Shown here: in pieces, positions 11,795-22,229 of the stretch | Layout of the letters: every line of letters begins with the position of its first letter | Numbering within the stretch: the first letter of the stretch is position 1 | Assembly: GCA_001579985.1 (NCBI GenBank) | Contig: LRSR01003423.1 | Location: 1-30,471 of the forward strand | Direction: 5' to 3' | DNA length: 30,471 nt | From: Hypsibius dujardini | Lineage: Eukaryota > Tardigrada > Eutardigrada > Parachela > Hypsibiidae | The notes under the pieces: generated by a model | The model's input: the letters and a program-made list of their open reading frames with translations, nothing else | Told to the model about the DNA's origin: nothing | The model's database searches: none | Made by a program: the position numbers and the translations under genes

Positions 11795-12521
11795 ATGAAT
11801 TATTCCCTGCTCGCCCTCCTGGTTGCAGTAGCTGTCATGGCGGTAGTATGTGCTGCTGATGAGCCTTGTCCAACTTGTGTAAGTGTACAATGCCTGCATC
11901 TCTTCATTGATCTTGGAAGAAGTACAATTATAGAATGGTAGATAATGGGTGTAACCGGTTTTCTTGTCTCACATAGGAAATTTGTCCGGACGCTGCGAAA
12001 ACCGATGCCACATCGATCCGTCGCCGGATAGCCGTCAATGCTAGCCGGGGACGAACTAACGTGCAGATCAGCGCCATCAACGGAAAACGGAAGCAGAAGA
12101 TCAGCGGAGCCCCTGATTGTGCTCCACCTTGTCCCGTCTGTGTAAGTGAAGATTGGGAACGGCAATTTTTTCCGCCCCTCCCACAACTAACCACAGCAGT
12201 GGCGGATTAACTGTTGCGCCGACCGGGCTGTTGCCCCCGGCATCGAAACTGCCTTTGCCTCCTCCCCTTGCAGGGGGTGGACAAAATTGGTAGTCTTTTT
12301 GCTTGTTAAATTTTGCCCCCCCCCCCTGCCCAGAGTGAAGGGGGCAAATGTTTTTGCGACCCCTTCTAGCAGGCTTGCCGTCCCTTTAGGCAAACTCAAT
12401 CCGCCACTGAACCACATAATCTGCCCCATATTTACAGTTTAGTTGTATGGACGTGAAAAATGTGTTTTTCTTCTTCCAGTCGCCGTGCCCAGGAGGAGAC
12501 GGTACCGATCTTCGCAATTGA
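11795..12521 (+). CDS. 96-residue secreted cysteine-motif peptide
   Basis: Three exons (11795-11878, 11977-12141, 12480-12521; both introns phase 0) encode a 20-21 residue signal peptide (L-L-A-L-L-V-A-V-A-V) and a mature peptide of about 75 residues. The mature part has CPTCEICPD at its N-terminus and DCAPPCPVCSPCPGG near its C-terminus, around a basic middle (S-I-R-R-R-I-A-V-N-A-S-R-G-R, then G-K-R-K-Q-K-I). The cysteines are C25, C28, C31 and C76, C80, C83, C86. Each intron falls right after the second Cys of a C-P-x-C-x-x-C-P motif. Splice sites are strong (GTAAGT donors; CTTCTTCCAG acceptor). No family is recognised; a secreted antimicrobial or metal-binding peptide is possible but unproven. 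Confidence 0.75.
12197..12409. mobile_element. hAT-like MITE in intron 2 of the 96-residue peptide gene
   Basis: The 213-base element begins CAGTGGCGGATT and ends AATCCGCCACTG, perfect 12-base terminal inverted repeats. Flanks AACCACAG (12189-12196) and AACCACAT (12410-12417) form an 8-base target duplication with one mismatch, which fits the hAT superfamily. The interior is G/C-tract rich and non-coding. The right end matches that of the MITE at 973-1198. Confidence 0.85.
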
Positions 12522-13157
12522 TTAGGCTAATTATAAACTTCCAATGGCTTCTGAATGTTTGACCAGAGATTTTGTTTGCAATACCGATTGTCTGGGGCTT
12601 CTATCAGACCCATATGTGCAGTATGAAACTCCCGGCAGAAACTCCCGGCAGAGCGTCGTTGTGTCAGTTTACAAAATGTCAGGTGTGTGCAGTTTTTGGG
12701 GAATTTACAGGATGGTCATTTTACAAGAAACTCATAAAAATTGCGAACGTGTGAAGTCGTGAGAAAAATTAGGCAAATAGCACCACAAGATGGTAATATT
12801 TGACTTGCTGAAAAACCATTGTTCAAGACCTGTCAGGCTTTTGACCACGAGCGAGGCTGCACAACGTGAGTTAAACGATTCGGGAGCATTTCTATTTCCT
12901 CATTAGACGGATGAGTTTTTGAAAGTAATTTCTGACGACGCAAGACCGTTGAGCACACGAAGCAGCAGCCTGCTAGGCAGTTTTCAGTGAAGGACCTCGT
13001 TCGCATTTTGTAGTCCACAAAATTCCACCGCCAATTGTGTTGTAACGCGTTCGTTTTCATATTGGCAAGTGAGCTTCAATCAATCTTTCATACTTTGCTT
13101 AAGACCAAATATACACGATTTTATGTCCAATTCAAGTTCCAACTGACAAGGGAATTC
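12522..13157. other. Intergenic, nothing recognised
   Basis: There are short overlapping open frames only and no family match. A tandem ACTCCCGGCAGA occurs twice near 12628-12652. No RNA gene is seen. Confidence 0.4.
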
Positions 13158-14348
13158 TTAAAAATTTAGCTTATTAACTAAAACCAGCAAATTCAAGGCT
13201 TACAAGGAAAAATTTATATGTGTCACTCTGAGATCGCGCCCAATTTTTTTTCATGGATACGTACTATCAAATCATAATTTTAGAAAACATGACTGATCCC
13301 CCCTCGGTTCCGTTCGAGATGGAGAAAATCGGGGAAGATTCTTATTGCGGCAGCCACTTGAATGCTTTTGCAATAACGTTGCTTGATTGATTAAACACAG
13401 TACAATAGTGTTTATTAACGAAAAAATTGTCATCAGCAATCTTCTCCACTCACCAAATCGCGAACAAGGAATTTATTTAATCGGTTCATTGCGTTCATTT
13501 CGACAGACTGGTTTTTTGAGATTTGCTAATTCTTGTCGTTGTCGTATAGTGCTGTTATTTTATCCGTTGCGGCTGGTGTACCAAAATTCTCTGCTTAAAC
13601 TTTTGCTGTATGATCAGGGTGAAAACACGAAAACATGTTCGGTTGAACAGAACACGCGTAAATTGCCAACACTGTCTGATTGATTCAAAGAATGGAGCAC
13701 AAGACTGCGATCAATTGATCATTGATTTGACGCGCTTGATCTTTAAAATTTGATTGTTGATTCGTCTAGCGTCTGAAACAGGATTTCTTTCACTGATTTG
13801 TTTTAGTTTTAGTTTAGTCTTTCGTGGAGGAAGTCGAGCTGGATTCTAATTTATAATAAATAATTTTTTTATAGAAATCTAATGTTTGATTGATGCTGTA
13901 ATCGTACGGGCAGAATTCACCAGTGGACAAAATAATTTATCGTTCGATTGGCCAACAATTTTTCTCGTGTTTTCATCCAGATTTTACAGTATTGGAACGG
14001 ATTTGAAGATGCATGTTACCATTTCTGTGGCCCCGACTCGTTTGCCGAATGATTTGCGCATCGACTTCTGTTTGCCTGAACCGTTAATTGGGTGAACGAA
14101 CAAAATAATTTTCGCGATTCAATCAATGCTGTGGTAAAAGCTTTAAAGTGGCTGCCACAATACGAATCTTCCCCGATTTTCTCCATCTCGAATAGGGAAC
14201 CGAGGGGGACCAGTCATATTTCCTAAAATCATGATTTGATAGTACGTATCCATAAAAAAAAGTTGGGTCCAATCTTAGACTGACACAGATAAATTTATCC
14301 TTGTGAGCCTTGAATTTGCTGGTTTTGGTTTATAAGCTAAATTTTTAA
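13158..14348. mobile_element. 1.2 kb element with long terminal inverted repeats
   Basis: Left arm 13158 to about 13390 (starting TTAAAAATTTAGC) is matched in reverse complement by about 14110-14348 (ending GCTAAATTTTTAA). Arm identity is high through the AAAATCGGGGAAGATTC and GGCAGCCACTT segments and fades inward. The 700-base interior has short open frames without recognisable homology. No clear target duplication is seen. It is a non-autonomous DNA element, family unknown. Confidence 0.8.
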
Positions 14349-14481
14349 AAAATTAATAAATAATTTTAGCCTTTAGCATTTTCAGTCATTTTTAGTAACC
14401 AACACCTGTAATTTAGTTGAAAAAAAGTCAAAACAACTAACACTATGCAATTAAATAGTAGACCATTACCTCTGTTTTTTT

Positions 14482-14634
14482 AGTACTGTATTTTCGCGTT
14501 AGACAGGGACAGCGTACGAGCTGTGGAACGTTTAATCGGCCATGCGGCGCTTGTGTTGCGTGTACGATGCACACAGCCGTGCACACGTTCCACTCCAGTA
14601 CAACTGTCCCTGTCTAACGCGAAAATACAGTACT
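14482..14634. repeat. 153-base hairpin element with perfect 31-base arms
   Basis: Positions 14482-14512 (AGTACTGTATTTTCGCGTTA onward) are the exact reverse complement of 14604-14634. Similarity continues imperfectly inward through GTGGAACG and CGTTCCAC. The loop is non-coding. It is probably a small MITE. Confidence 0.85.
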
Positions 14635-14934
14635 TCTCTAATTTAGGTTAGCTTTGGAAATCCTAGCTTTTGTTTCGGCGAGCTAGGAATAATCGCGAAA
14701 AACCGCTGCATTACCGTGCTCTGAACGGTGAAGCACATGTTCAAAATTGAAACTCGAATTGCTAATTTGTTGACCGAATGAGTTTCGCAGACAAAAACAT
14801 GTCCGTGCCGGACAGATGAATTTTTATAAATATAAATAAATAATATTTATTAAAAATGTATTTGTACATGGCAGTTCAACAACAGTTTTATTTCCATTTT
14901 AACATCCGCTCAAATCAACCGGCCCATTAAGCTT

Positions 14935-15484
14935 CTATACTCTACAAATATTTGTATAATACTCTTTCCGTTTTGCCGCTTTGTCCTGATTCTGCCCACG
15001 ACACTCCAAGGGTCCGTTAATCGCGTTGATCGACGCGCCAAACTTGCCCTGCTTCACTCCCGGTTGATTTCCAACCCGCGAGCCCTAATACCAAGCCGCG
15101 GTGTCCCAGTTGGTTTGCTTGTCCGTCAACACCCACTCCGGATGGTCAATCAGCGTCGCTGCGTTCCCAAAAATGGTCAGCGAAGCGTCGTGGTAGTTCT
15201 GCGGATGAATCAGCTGGATCGGACCCCTTCCGTGGTAGCACTTATGCATGTGGTACCTCTCCGGCCGGGCTCCCCACACTTCTCGGTATTTGCCGTTTGC
15301 ACAATGTTTGGGTCCTTCGAGTTCTTCGAGGTACTTGAGTCCGCTGGTCTCGTGGATCACATTAGCGAGGAAACATGGCGAATTCGCGCTTGGACATGAT
15401 ACCGCTGAGACGTTTTACGCTGGGCGAGACGAAGGTGTTGTAGTAGGCGGTAGGCGGGGCTACGAACCCGCTGCTGGTGAAGGC
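14935..15484 (-). pseudogene. GH19 (family 19) chitinase, broken
   Basis: Read on the reverse strand, the segment 15484 to about 15372 gives FTSSGFVAPPTAYYNTFV and then S-K-R-E-F-A-M-F. From about 15370 a +1 shift is needed to continue with LANVIHETSGLKYLEEL, where the Glu in HET is the expected catalytic acid. HGRGPIQL and K-Q-T-N-W-D-T-A-A-W-Y follow, the hallmark GH19 block. An in-frame TAG then stands where Trp is expected (W-Y-W), after which the frame resumes with FGASINAINGPLEC, another GH19 signature, to a TAG at 14935-14937. GH19 enzymes hydrolyse chitin with inversion. With a frameshift and a nonsense codon this copy is probably dead. A possible upstream exon near 15530-15630 could not be confirmed. 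Confidence 0.85.
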
Positions 15485-15680
15485 CTAATCAAATTCCAAT
15501 TTGAAGATTGACCTGTCGCCACTCGAAGGACGCAATCCGTGACCGAGCCCTCTCCTTGACTGTGGGGAACCACGCCTTCGGGTGGCTGGCTGTCTGGCTG
15601 ACCGACATTCCGCAGTCAGATGGCAAGCAAACTCAAAGAATACCAGACTTGCGAGGTACTTTATATTCAAATAAGCACTC

Positions 15681-16705
15681 GCGAAGTGGCTGATGAAAAC
15701 GGGTTATTTCTTGGTCAAATTAAGTAAAAGAACCAAAAGACTGTGAATTTTTCCTGGAAATTTAGGTTACCGATGAGTATTGCTAAGACCGTTGTTTTTA
15801 TTGATAATGGGAAGGAATTCAGGTTTTTTTGTCATTTTCTAATGGAATGAGACAACAGTGTGGGATCTATCGTCATTCATTTATTGTTGTTCTACACATC
15901 CTTGCTGTTGTTTTTCCAGAAACGAGATAATCGAGGTGGCGGATCTTTTACGGTTAGTGAAAGAAGCTAGACAGAGAAGGCAGTGCTGCCGCTTTGAGCA
16001 AGTTTGACGTCGCATCTTTAGTTAAACCGGTTATAGCCGTCGTGTGAGACATAGTATTAAGCTTTCTCTTGCTTCCTCTCCATGTTCAATGTAATTTATA
16101 ACCTATGAAAAAAAGTGTGGGGCAGAATGGACTCTGACAGGGGAGATCGTTATTGGGTTTGTTGTTTAGTTGTGCAAACACGTCAGCTGCGACAACTATT
16201 GTGAATGCGTGGTAGATCGTAAGTAGATTCTGATTTTGGGTTGACTTGTTACCCAGTGTCGGATCGTTGCTGGTGTTCGGAAGGCTTCGAATGTCAGACG
16301 AGCGATTGCAATGTATTCTGTATTGTCTGTATTCCAAAAGTCCAGCGGAAGTGAGGATCAACGGTGATGTTTATTGATATTTCCTGCTCTGCTGAAAAAC
16401 TCTTGTTGACATATTCGTGCAGCAACCCTCAGCAAGTGATCGAAATGTTGAAAGCCTTGAATGTATGTGCGAGCCTTTAACTAAATTATTGGTTTGCACT
16501 CCCGCCGATAAAACCTTGCCCTCGTTTGACAATAAAATGAATATACCGGCTGGATATAATTTAAATGAGGGGCTGATTAATAAAGCGGGTCGTTATCCCA
16601 TTAGATAAGGTTCGAAGAAAAACAAAACAGAGCAGTGGCCTACCATTGAAGCGAGATGCAAGTAACACTTAAAAAAATCTATATGATTTTTATTATATCT
16701 CGTGT
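15681..16705 (+). repeat. Dispersed direct repeat, copy 1
   Basis: It starts GCGAAGTGGCTGATGAAAAC and matches the segment from 23361 in the same orientation through about 16562, then again from about 16617 to 16705. Identity is high but with indels. I find no convincing coding frame, and the repeat's identity is unknown. It begins about 200 bases upstream of the chitinase pseudogene's 5' end. Confidence 0.85.
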
Positions 16706-17123
16706 TTCTTAACTTGAAAACTTTCATTGTAAAGGCTTGTTCGCTGAGAACGCACGGACAAGTGCATTGGAAGCTGATTGACACCATGTTAGATCAAGAA
16801 AGTCACTAGAAACATTTTATTGTTTTTCCTACAATTAAGCTACCTTTCCTGACCATTGGTCACTTATGTAACCCAAACCAGAATAACGCTGCTTTCGAGG
16901 GACAAAGCGATGCCAGCTTGGTTCGTTCGACCTGCTTGTCTCTTAAAACTTTAGTGTATTTGGCGGCAATCGGCAATCTCGGCGACCGAAAACTAGTCAA
17001 GACAACACAGAAAACTTTTGTCGCTAACGCCTTTACAGATTTTTTAACCGTTTTGTCCCTAAACTATCCAATTGGTCTCTCGTGGCGAGTGAATTAGAGG
17101 TTGCATGAACCGGTCAAAGAGAA
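16706..17123. other. Downstream flank of the serpin gene
   Basis: No gene is seen. This would hold the serpin 3' UTR (reverse strand), but no AATAAA is evident close to the stop. Confidence 0.4.
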
Positions 17124-19872
17124 TCAGACGGTAGGGTCAGTCACGCGGCCAAAGAAAAGCATACTTGGGGTCTGATTATGCCGGATGAAATACAAAAATG
17201 GCCGCGTTGCTTTAAACACCGGCGTCGGATCGGGCCGGGCGCTTGGCAGAGACAGCTGCACTCCAGTCGCTGCGGCACCTTCTGAACCCATTTCATCGAC
17301 CTCTGCAAAATAGAAGCACCTGTATTATTTACCAATCTACTGTAGAACAGAAATGAGCGAAATTTTCAGACACCCCATTTTTGCTTACCGAGAACGACCT
17401 GCTGGAAAACTTGCGTGATTTGCAAGCCCTGCTTCGAACTGATTTTCGAAAAATCCGCTCTCGACGAAAAAGCGTTATTTATGCCCATGGCCTTCAGCGC
17501 CTGCACCAAGTCGCTACCACCGCTGACTTTGAACTTGGGCAGGAAAACGTGAACATCCTGTTTCTTCATCCTCACCAAAGCCATATTCAGCGAATCGGCT
17601 GTTAAACTGTCTTCCACCTCGCTCAAAGAACTCTGCTGGGCCGGTAGCACGACATACATATTCACCGCTTCGTCTTTGTACGGCAGCTCCACCACTTGTG
17701 CGTTCCTCAGCTCGAGGATCACACCGTACGAAACGGACGCTTCGGTGTACATCAAGGGGACTGGTTTGGTCTGTCCGGAGAGCAACGTAAACGGATGCGG
17801 CTTTGTCGCCTGCCCGTCAAACGGCTTCTCCCAGTCCGCTTTAAAGTACAAGGCGTTTACCAGCACCAACCTTGTTTCCTGGCTAATGCTGCCCGCTCTG
17901 AAAAGTTCTCGGATTTTCTGGTTAGTTTGCGTCGCGACAAAGGAGTTGATCTTCCGTCGTGACATTTCAGCACTCCCGTGGAAGTCGAGAGAGTCGATGT
18001 GAGCGACGAATTCTTGCGCGAGGCCGCTACGTCTGGCATAGTCGAGGTCGTAGCTCTCGTCGAAAAAGAGTCCGTTGGCCGTTTGAAGGGTATACATGGC
18101 CTGGGAGTTGCCCGCGGTGACTAAGGACACTTTCCGGCTGAACTCGATGACGGATGCGCTGGCGCCGCCAAGGACGTGGCTGAGCTCCGTCTTTGTGGTG
18201 CTGTTATCGCCGGCGCAGTTCCAAGCCAGCGTCAAGGCGGCCTCCGCGGAGAACGGAGAGATGACGAGGTTGGTGTGCGGGGTGCGCTGACGCTTCATTT
18301 GCTTGTAGAGATCCACGGCAAAGGACTGGACACCATACATACTGGACGGACGCGCTCTTCTGGGGCTCGTAGAACGTTCGTTTGTTCGTTCGTTTTGGCG
18401 TTCGTTCAACGTCGCACCTAAAGCTATGGTTGGCAAGTATTAGGACTCAAAATAATCGTCGGAAATAGTTGGCGAATTATTTTTAACCCTGTTGAAATTA
18501 CATGCGCGATTTCCTTTCGGGCACACGATTCCGCCAATTAGGCAGGTACTTTGTTGCGGACTGAAACAGGTCGTATTTCCGCACAGTTGTTGCCCCACAG
18601 CGCATCTCACAACCTCTGAAAGTACATACAGCTGTTAGTTTATCCATTACCATGTAGCTTACCAACGGCGTGAAACACCGCCGTGAGCATACCTTCAAAT
18701 TGCCATGCCGATGATACCCTTGTTGCTGCAAATAAATGAGACATATAATAGAGGATGCTTTCGTCGCTTTAATTCTGTTTTGAAACCAGTTTAAATTATC
18801 TATATAAAATGGTATGAAATCACATGCAAGATGAATGTAATCACCGAATGTAGCAACATCCGGTGAAAGTTGAGGCAATCAGTTTAAATTCACTTACTGA
18901 ATACTGGTCCTAGTCGATGTCTCGTATACCGGGCCGGGCTGGGCGTCATTGTAGTAACTGTGCGAAGAGTATCTTCTCCGTAATCCAGATCCCGGTCAGT
19001 CAGCTTTCTAGCTGTGCTGCCTAATTATCAATTATGATATATTAAAGATCCGCAACTTTTTGCCCATTCAAAAACTGATGTCAATATCCAATATTGGGAA
19101 CCCCAATCCCCCCCATTCATGCAGGGGCTGGGTTTGTCAATGGTTTCAGTTCACCCCTTGAGGTCTGGGCTAATCGTCAGCTTAAGCTACAAGTCCCCTC
19201 TTCTTCCCCTTCCACCTTTTTGTTCCCTGTTGCTTTTACGAGTGCTAACCAAGGTCCCTATGAGTCACCATAACAAATTTGATAATTTTGGATAGCCCAA
19301 TTGCTCCTCAATCTTTTAGTGTAAAAACCCCGAAATTTGAACATTAGTTACACAAATAGTGTGGCCATAACCATTTGCATTTTGCAAATGGGTTTTGCCA
19401 TTGCAAATGGGAGTGAAGATCAAAGTGAGTAGCTGGTTTTTCATACCGTAATCGCTAGAGTCATGTCCAATAGTTTGAAGATTTTTGTTATGATGAAGCA
19501 ATACGGATCGGCGTTGGGTTGAGGTTCGCCGACAAGGGGTGGGGGACCACTTTTATTTTGTGTGCCCCACACGACCGGTCTGCTCTCCGCCAGACTCGTA
19601 ATCCAGGCAAAAGATGGAAGCTATTATTTCAAGGATATTATTTATATCGGAGGGCTATTGTTTTCTACGTACTATTGATGGGATAATAGTAATCTGTGAC
19701 TTTTACAGATCTGGGATAGATTCCCCCATCCCCCCCCCCCACTTTAACAAAAATAATTTAGAAATACGTATAAAGTAACGGACTTCTTAATCGTCTTACC
19801 TGAGAAAGAAAATGGAAAATTGGCGCATAATAATAATGCTAATCCCGCTGAAATCATTGTGACGGTTTCCAT
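17124..19872 (-). CDS. Secreted serpin with an N-terminal six-cysteine module
   Basis: Six reverse-strand exons join in frame: 19872-19800, 19020-18898, 18725-18693, 18615-18502, 18417-17389 and 17302-17124 (516 aa; every intron phase 1). Residues 1-24 form a signal peptide. Residues 25-76 are polar and carry D-L-D-Y-G-E-D-T-L (35-43). Residues 81-115 hold C81, C88, C93, C101, C108 and C115 (with L-C-G-N-T-T-C and V-C-P-K-G-N-R-A-C). A linker N-E-R-Q-N-E-R-T-N-E-R follows, encoded by a tetranucleotide repeat. The serpin fold runs from about 145 to 516, with NLVISPFS, LVNALYFKADWEKPFD and the hinge EMGSEGAAATG (461-471). The flexible hinge predicts an inhibitory serpin. Counting from the hinge puts P1 near Pro477 or Ser478. 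The serpin exons are certain. The upstream exons rest on phase, splice sites and open frames; the 84-base intron with donor T|GTAATT (18501) is the weakest link. Confidence 0.85.
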
Positions 19873-20160
19873 GGCAAGGCCAAGAAGAGTTGTTTGAACA
19901 ATTTGCTAAATAAAAACGAAATTCAACAAGACCCCAAAACGTGAATATTACATTGGGTTCCGAAGTGTAAAGCACGTACGAGTACTTGAACTTGCCGACC
20001 TATCAGTTGATCAAAATTGTTTACGTGGGCGTGCGATACAGATCTAAAAGATTCAGGCCTTTTCAGTGCTCGTCATATGTGTCCGCCTGCTATGGCGATT
20101 TGAGCGCTGGGCCGATCGTTAACTCGAAGGTTCAGGACCGACCTCCGTTCTTCGTAACTG

Positions 20161-21656
20161 GAATCGGATTGCAACAAAGGACATCACGGTGGGTGTGTGC
20201 CTCCACGACAGGACCGTCCGTCGGCCCGCCAACCTGTTCTCGGTCAAGTTGGCCCTGCCTCATTCTCGCTACCGTAGGCGAGAAAACACTTCCGAGCATG
20301 ACATTGCAATGCTGACTTTGACGAAGGATATTCCCCGCGCCATGAGAGGTAGGGTGGCTAGTCGCATTACGCTGCCGCCTTCAAAAAGGATCAACCCTGA
20401 ACCGGGCTCCGTCATTCAGGTCGCAGGCTTGGGCCAGACCGTGGGCGGAGGGCAGGGATACGGACGTGCAGCGGAACGTCTGCAGGCGGCTAATTTGACC
20501 GTCATCAGCCTGGCGGAGTGTCGAAGAAGATTAATGGACGAAAATATGCCGATAAAGAAGATCTGTGTGAACAGCACAATAACCACAACCTGCCAGGTAT
20601 CTGTTTTTTTTTGGTTCTTATCTTTCACGGATGATGCTTACAAGGAATTTACTTCACTCGCCCAGTCGAATTTATCTAATTATGTTTGGTATTTTCGATG
20701 CACTTTCATCAGCTATTTACGATTCCGTCGAGAAAATCGGCCAGAAACCACAACAACCATTATAAAAAATAAAAACTGCCCTTTGGTGGTACATAGAGGG
20801 CACTTCTTATGTTACCGTATTACGCACTGATTGATCGTTCAGTTTACTGAACTTGCATCGAACATAAAATCTTCAGCAGAAAAAGAAACAAGACGGTAAA
20901 AATTCAACCATCAATTAATGCGTAAATCGGCAAAATAAGAAGCGCCCTTCATGTCCCACCAAGGGGCAGTTTTTTTTAATGGGAGATGTAGGATCTGACC
21001 AATTTTTTTGATGGAATCGTAATTATTTGACGAAAGTGCATCGATAACACCAAACAGAAATAAATAAATTCGACTGGGAGAGTGGAGTAAATTTCTTGTT
21101 AGACAGATAAAAATACTTTTAATAATACTCGCTTTCACTTTGAATTTCTTTAACTCTTTATACACTTCTGTAAGTCCAACCTGAAATTTGAATACGCTTG
21201 CAATTGCTTGTCAATGTAACGAAAACACAAAGAAGAAGGTTTGAAAGCTCTATCAGTATTAATCTCGAAAGACCGTTGCCCGACCTCATCCCATCCTTGC
21301 CAGGTGACTGATCATCGTAATTATTGGCGGTTAATCTAGCAATGACACTTTACCCATTGGATTGCCATCGCAGCGTTGAAAGTTAACATGGATCTGAATA
21401 CTTTTCAGGGAGATAGCGGTGGGCTGCTCTTTCAAAAACTGCCGGGCGGTCACTTCCGACTCGTGGGGATTACCAGTTACGGTGTTGAGAAGTAAGATTT
21501 CTACCATAAAGTGTTTGACTCTTATTCATCAATAGTGATGACAATTATGACCGCGTACTGATTTGCAGGTGCACGCAGGCGGGAAAAGCGAGCGTTTTTA
21601 CAAGAGTTTCTCAATACCTGGAATGGATACGACGCAGCATGATACACCGAGACTAG
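20161..21656 (+). pseudogene. Protease fragment: 3' half of an S1 protease (copy of protease D exons 4-6)
   Basis: Exon equivalents 20161-20596, 21409-21491 and 21569-21656 have exactly the lengths of protease D exons 4-6 (436, 83 and 88 bases) and keep an open frame. However, the acceptor before exon 4 reads GTAACTG instead of GTAACAG. No signal, pro-region or His exon lies upstream. GDSGGP has become GDSGGL, A-G-W-G has become A-G-L-G, and V-G-V-G-L has become V-G-V-C-L. The catalytic Asp (EHDIAML) and Ser remain. The duplicated block spans about 20147-21833, matching about 26435-27834. Terminal exons are almost identical, so the copy is recent or was converted. It cannot make an active protease. 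Confidence 0.88.
20684..21054. repeat. Fold-back repeat in the protease-fragment intron
   Basis: The segment TTCGATGCACTTTCATC (about 20693) through AAAACTGCCCTTTGGTGG and AGAGGGCACTTCTTA (about 20808) is matched in reverse complement by about 20930-21054 (AGAAGCGCCC, CACCAAGGGGCAGTTTT, GTGCATCGATAACACC). Arms are about 80-85% identical by eye. The paralogous intron of protease D holds the same structure. Confidence 0.75.
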
Positions 21657-22229
21657 TCTAACTTGGAGATTTATTCAGGAGCCGAATTCAGACTCACTTG
21701 CACATGTTGTTCGATAATATACCTGTCATTTCATTCGGTGATTGTTGATTAATACCGTCATCTTGTTTGTTGTGTTGTGTCGGTTTTTCTAGCATTTAGT
21801 TTAGTTTTTTTTTTTTAAACAAAAATTGTCGGGCAATTGAACAAAAATTGAAATTATTCTGCAAAAAAGACGAGTCACACGAAGAGTGATTTCTCGTCTG
21901 GACACAACACACCCCACACAAGGAATTCGACCCATGCGCGCATGCCCACAGAGACAAGGATAGGAAAGCAAGGGAGAGACACTTCTAACTCGCCGGCGGC
22001 CTCCGGTCAGCTCGTTTGCTCCGCCTCCCGTTAACTACAATTATTGTCGATAATTCTAATTAACTCCCGGCTCTACCGGAAGTGCACACGACACTTTCGA
22101 CGCGTAGACCAACTCGACGCGCTCGTTTGCGGGTACATTTATTGAGTTCGAGCCCACGAAGGGCTTCTAAATACCTCCCAAACTAACCCCCAAACAAGGA
22201 GAAAGTGTCCGGCGTGAGACAGGGAACAC

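Noticed and set aside
13387-13683. 98-residue frame inside the long inverted-repeat element
   Set aside because: Its start lies in the repeat arm, it has no transposase motif and its composition looks random.
15248-15511. Open frames on the + strand across the chitinase relic
   Set aside because: These are antisense shadows of the GH19 sequence; the homology is all on the reverse strand.
17676-18421. Several + strand frames of 60 to 108 residues
   Set aside because: They are antisense to the long serpin exon and have no homology of their own.
18440-18615. Separate Cys-rich mini-gene ending at the stop 18440-18442
   Set aside because: Splicing at T|GTAATT (18501) to 18417 keeps phase, restores the last Cys and joins the serpin; the stop is then intronic. 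It remains possible, so the serpin model notes the doubt.
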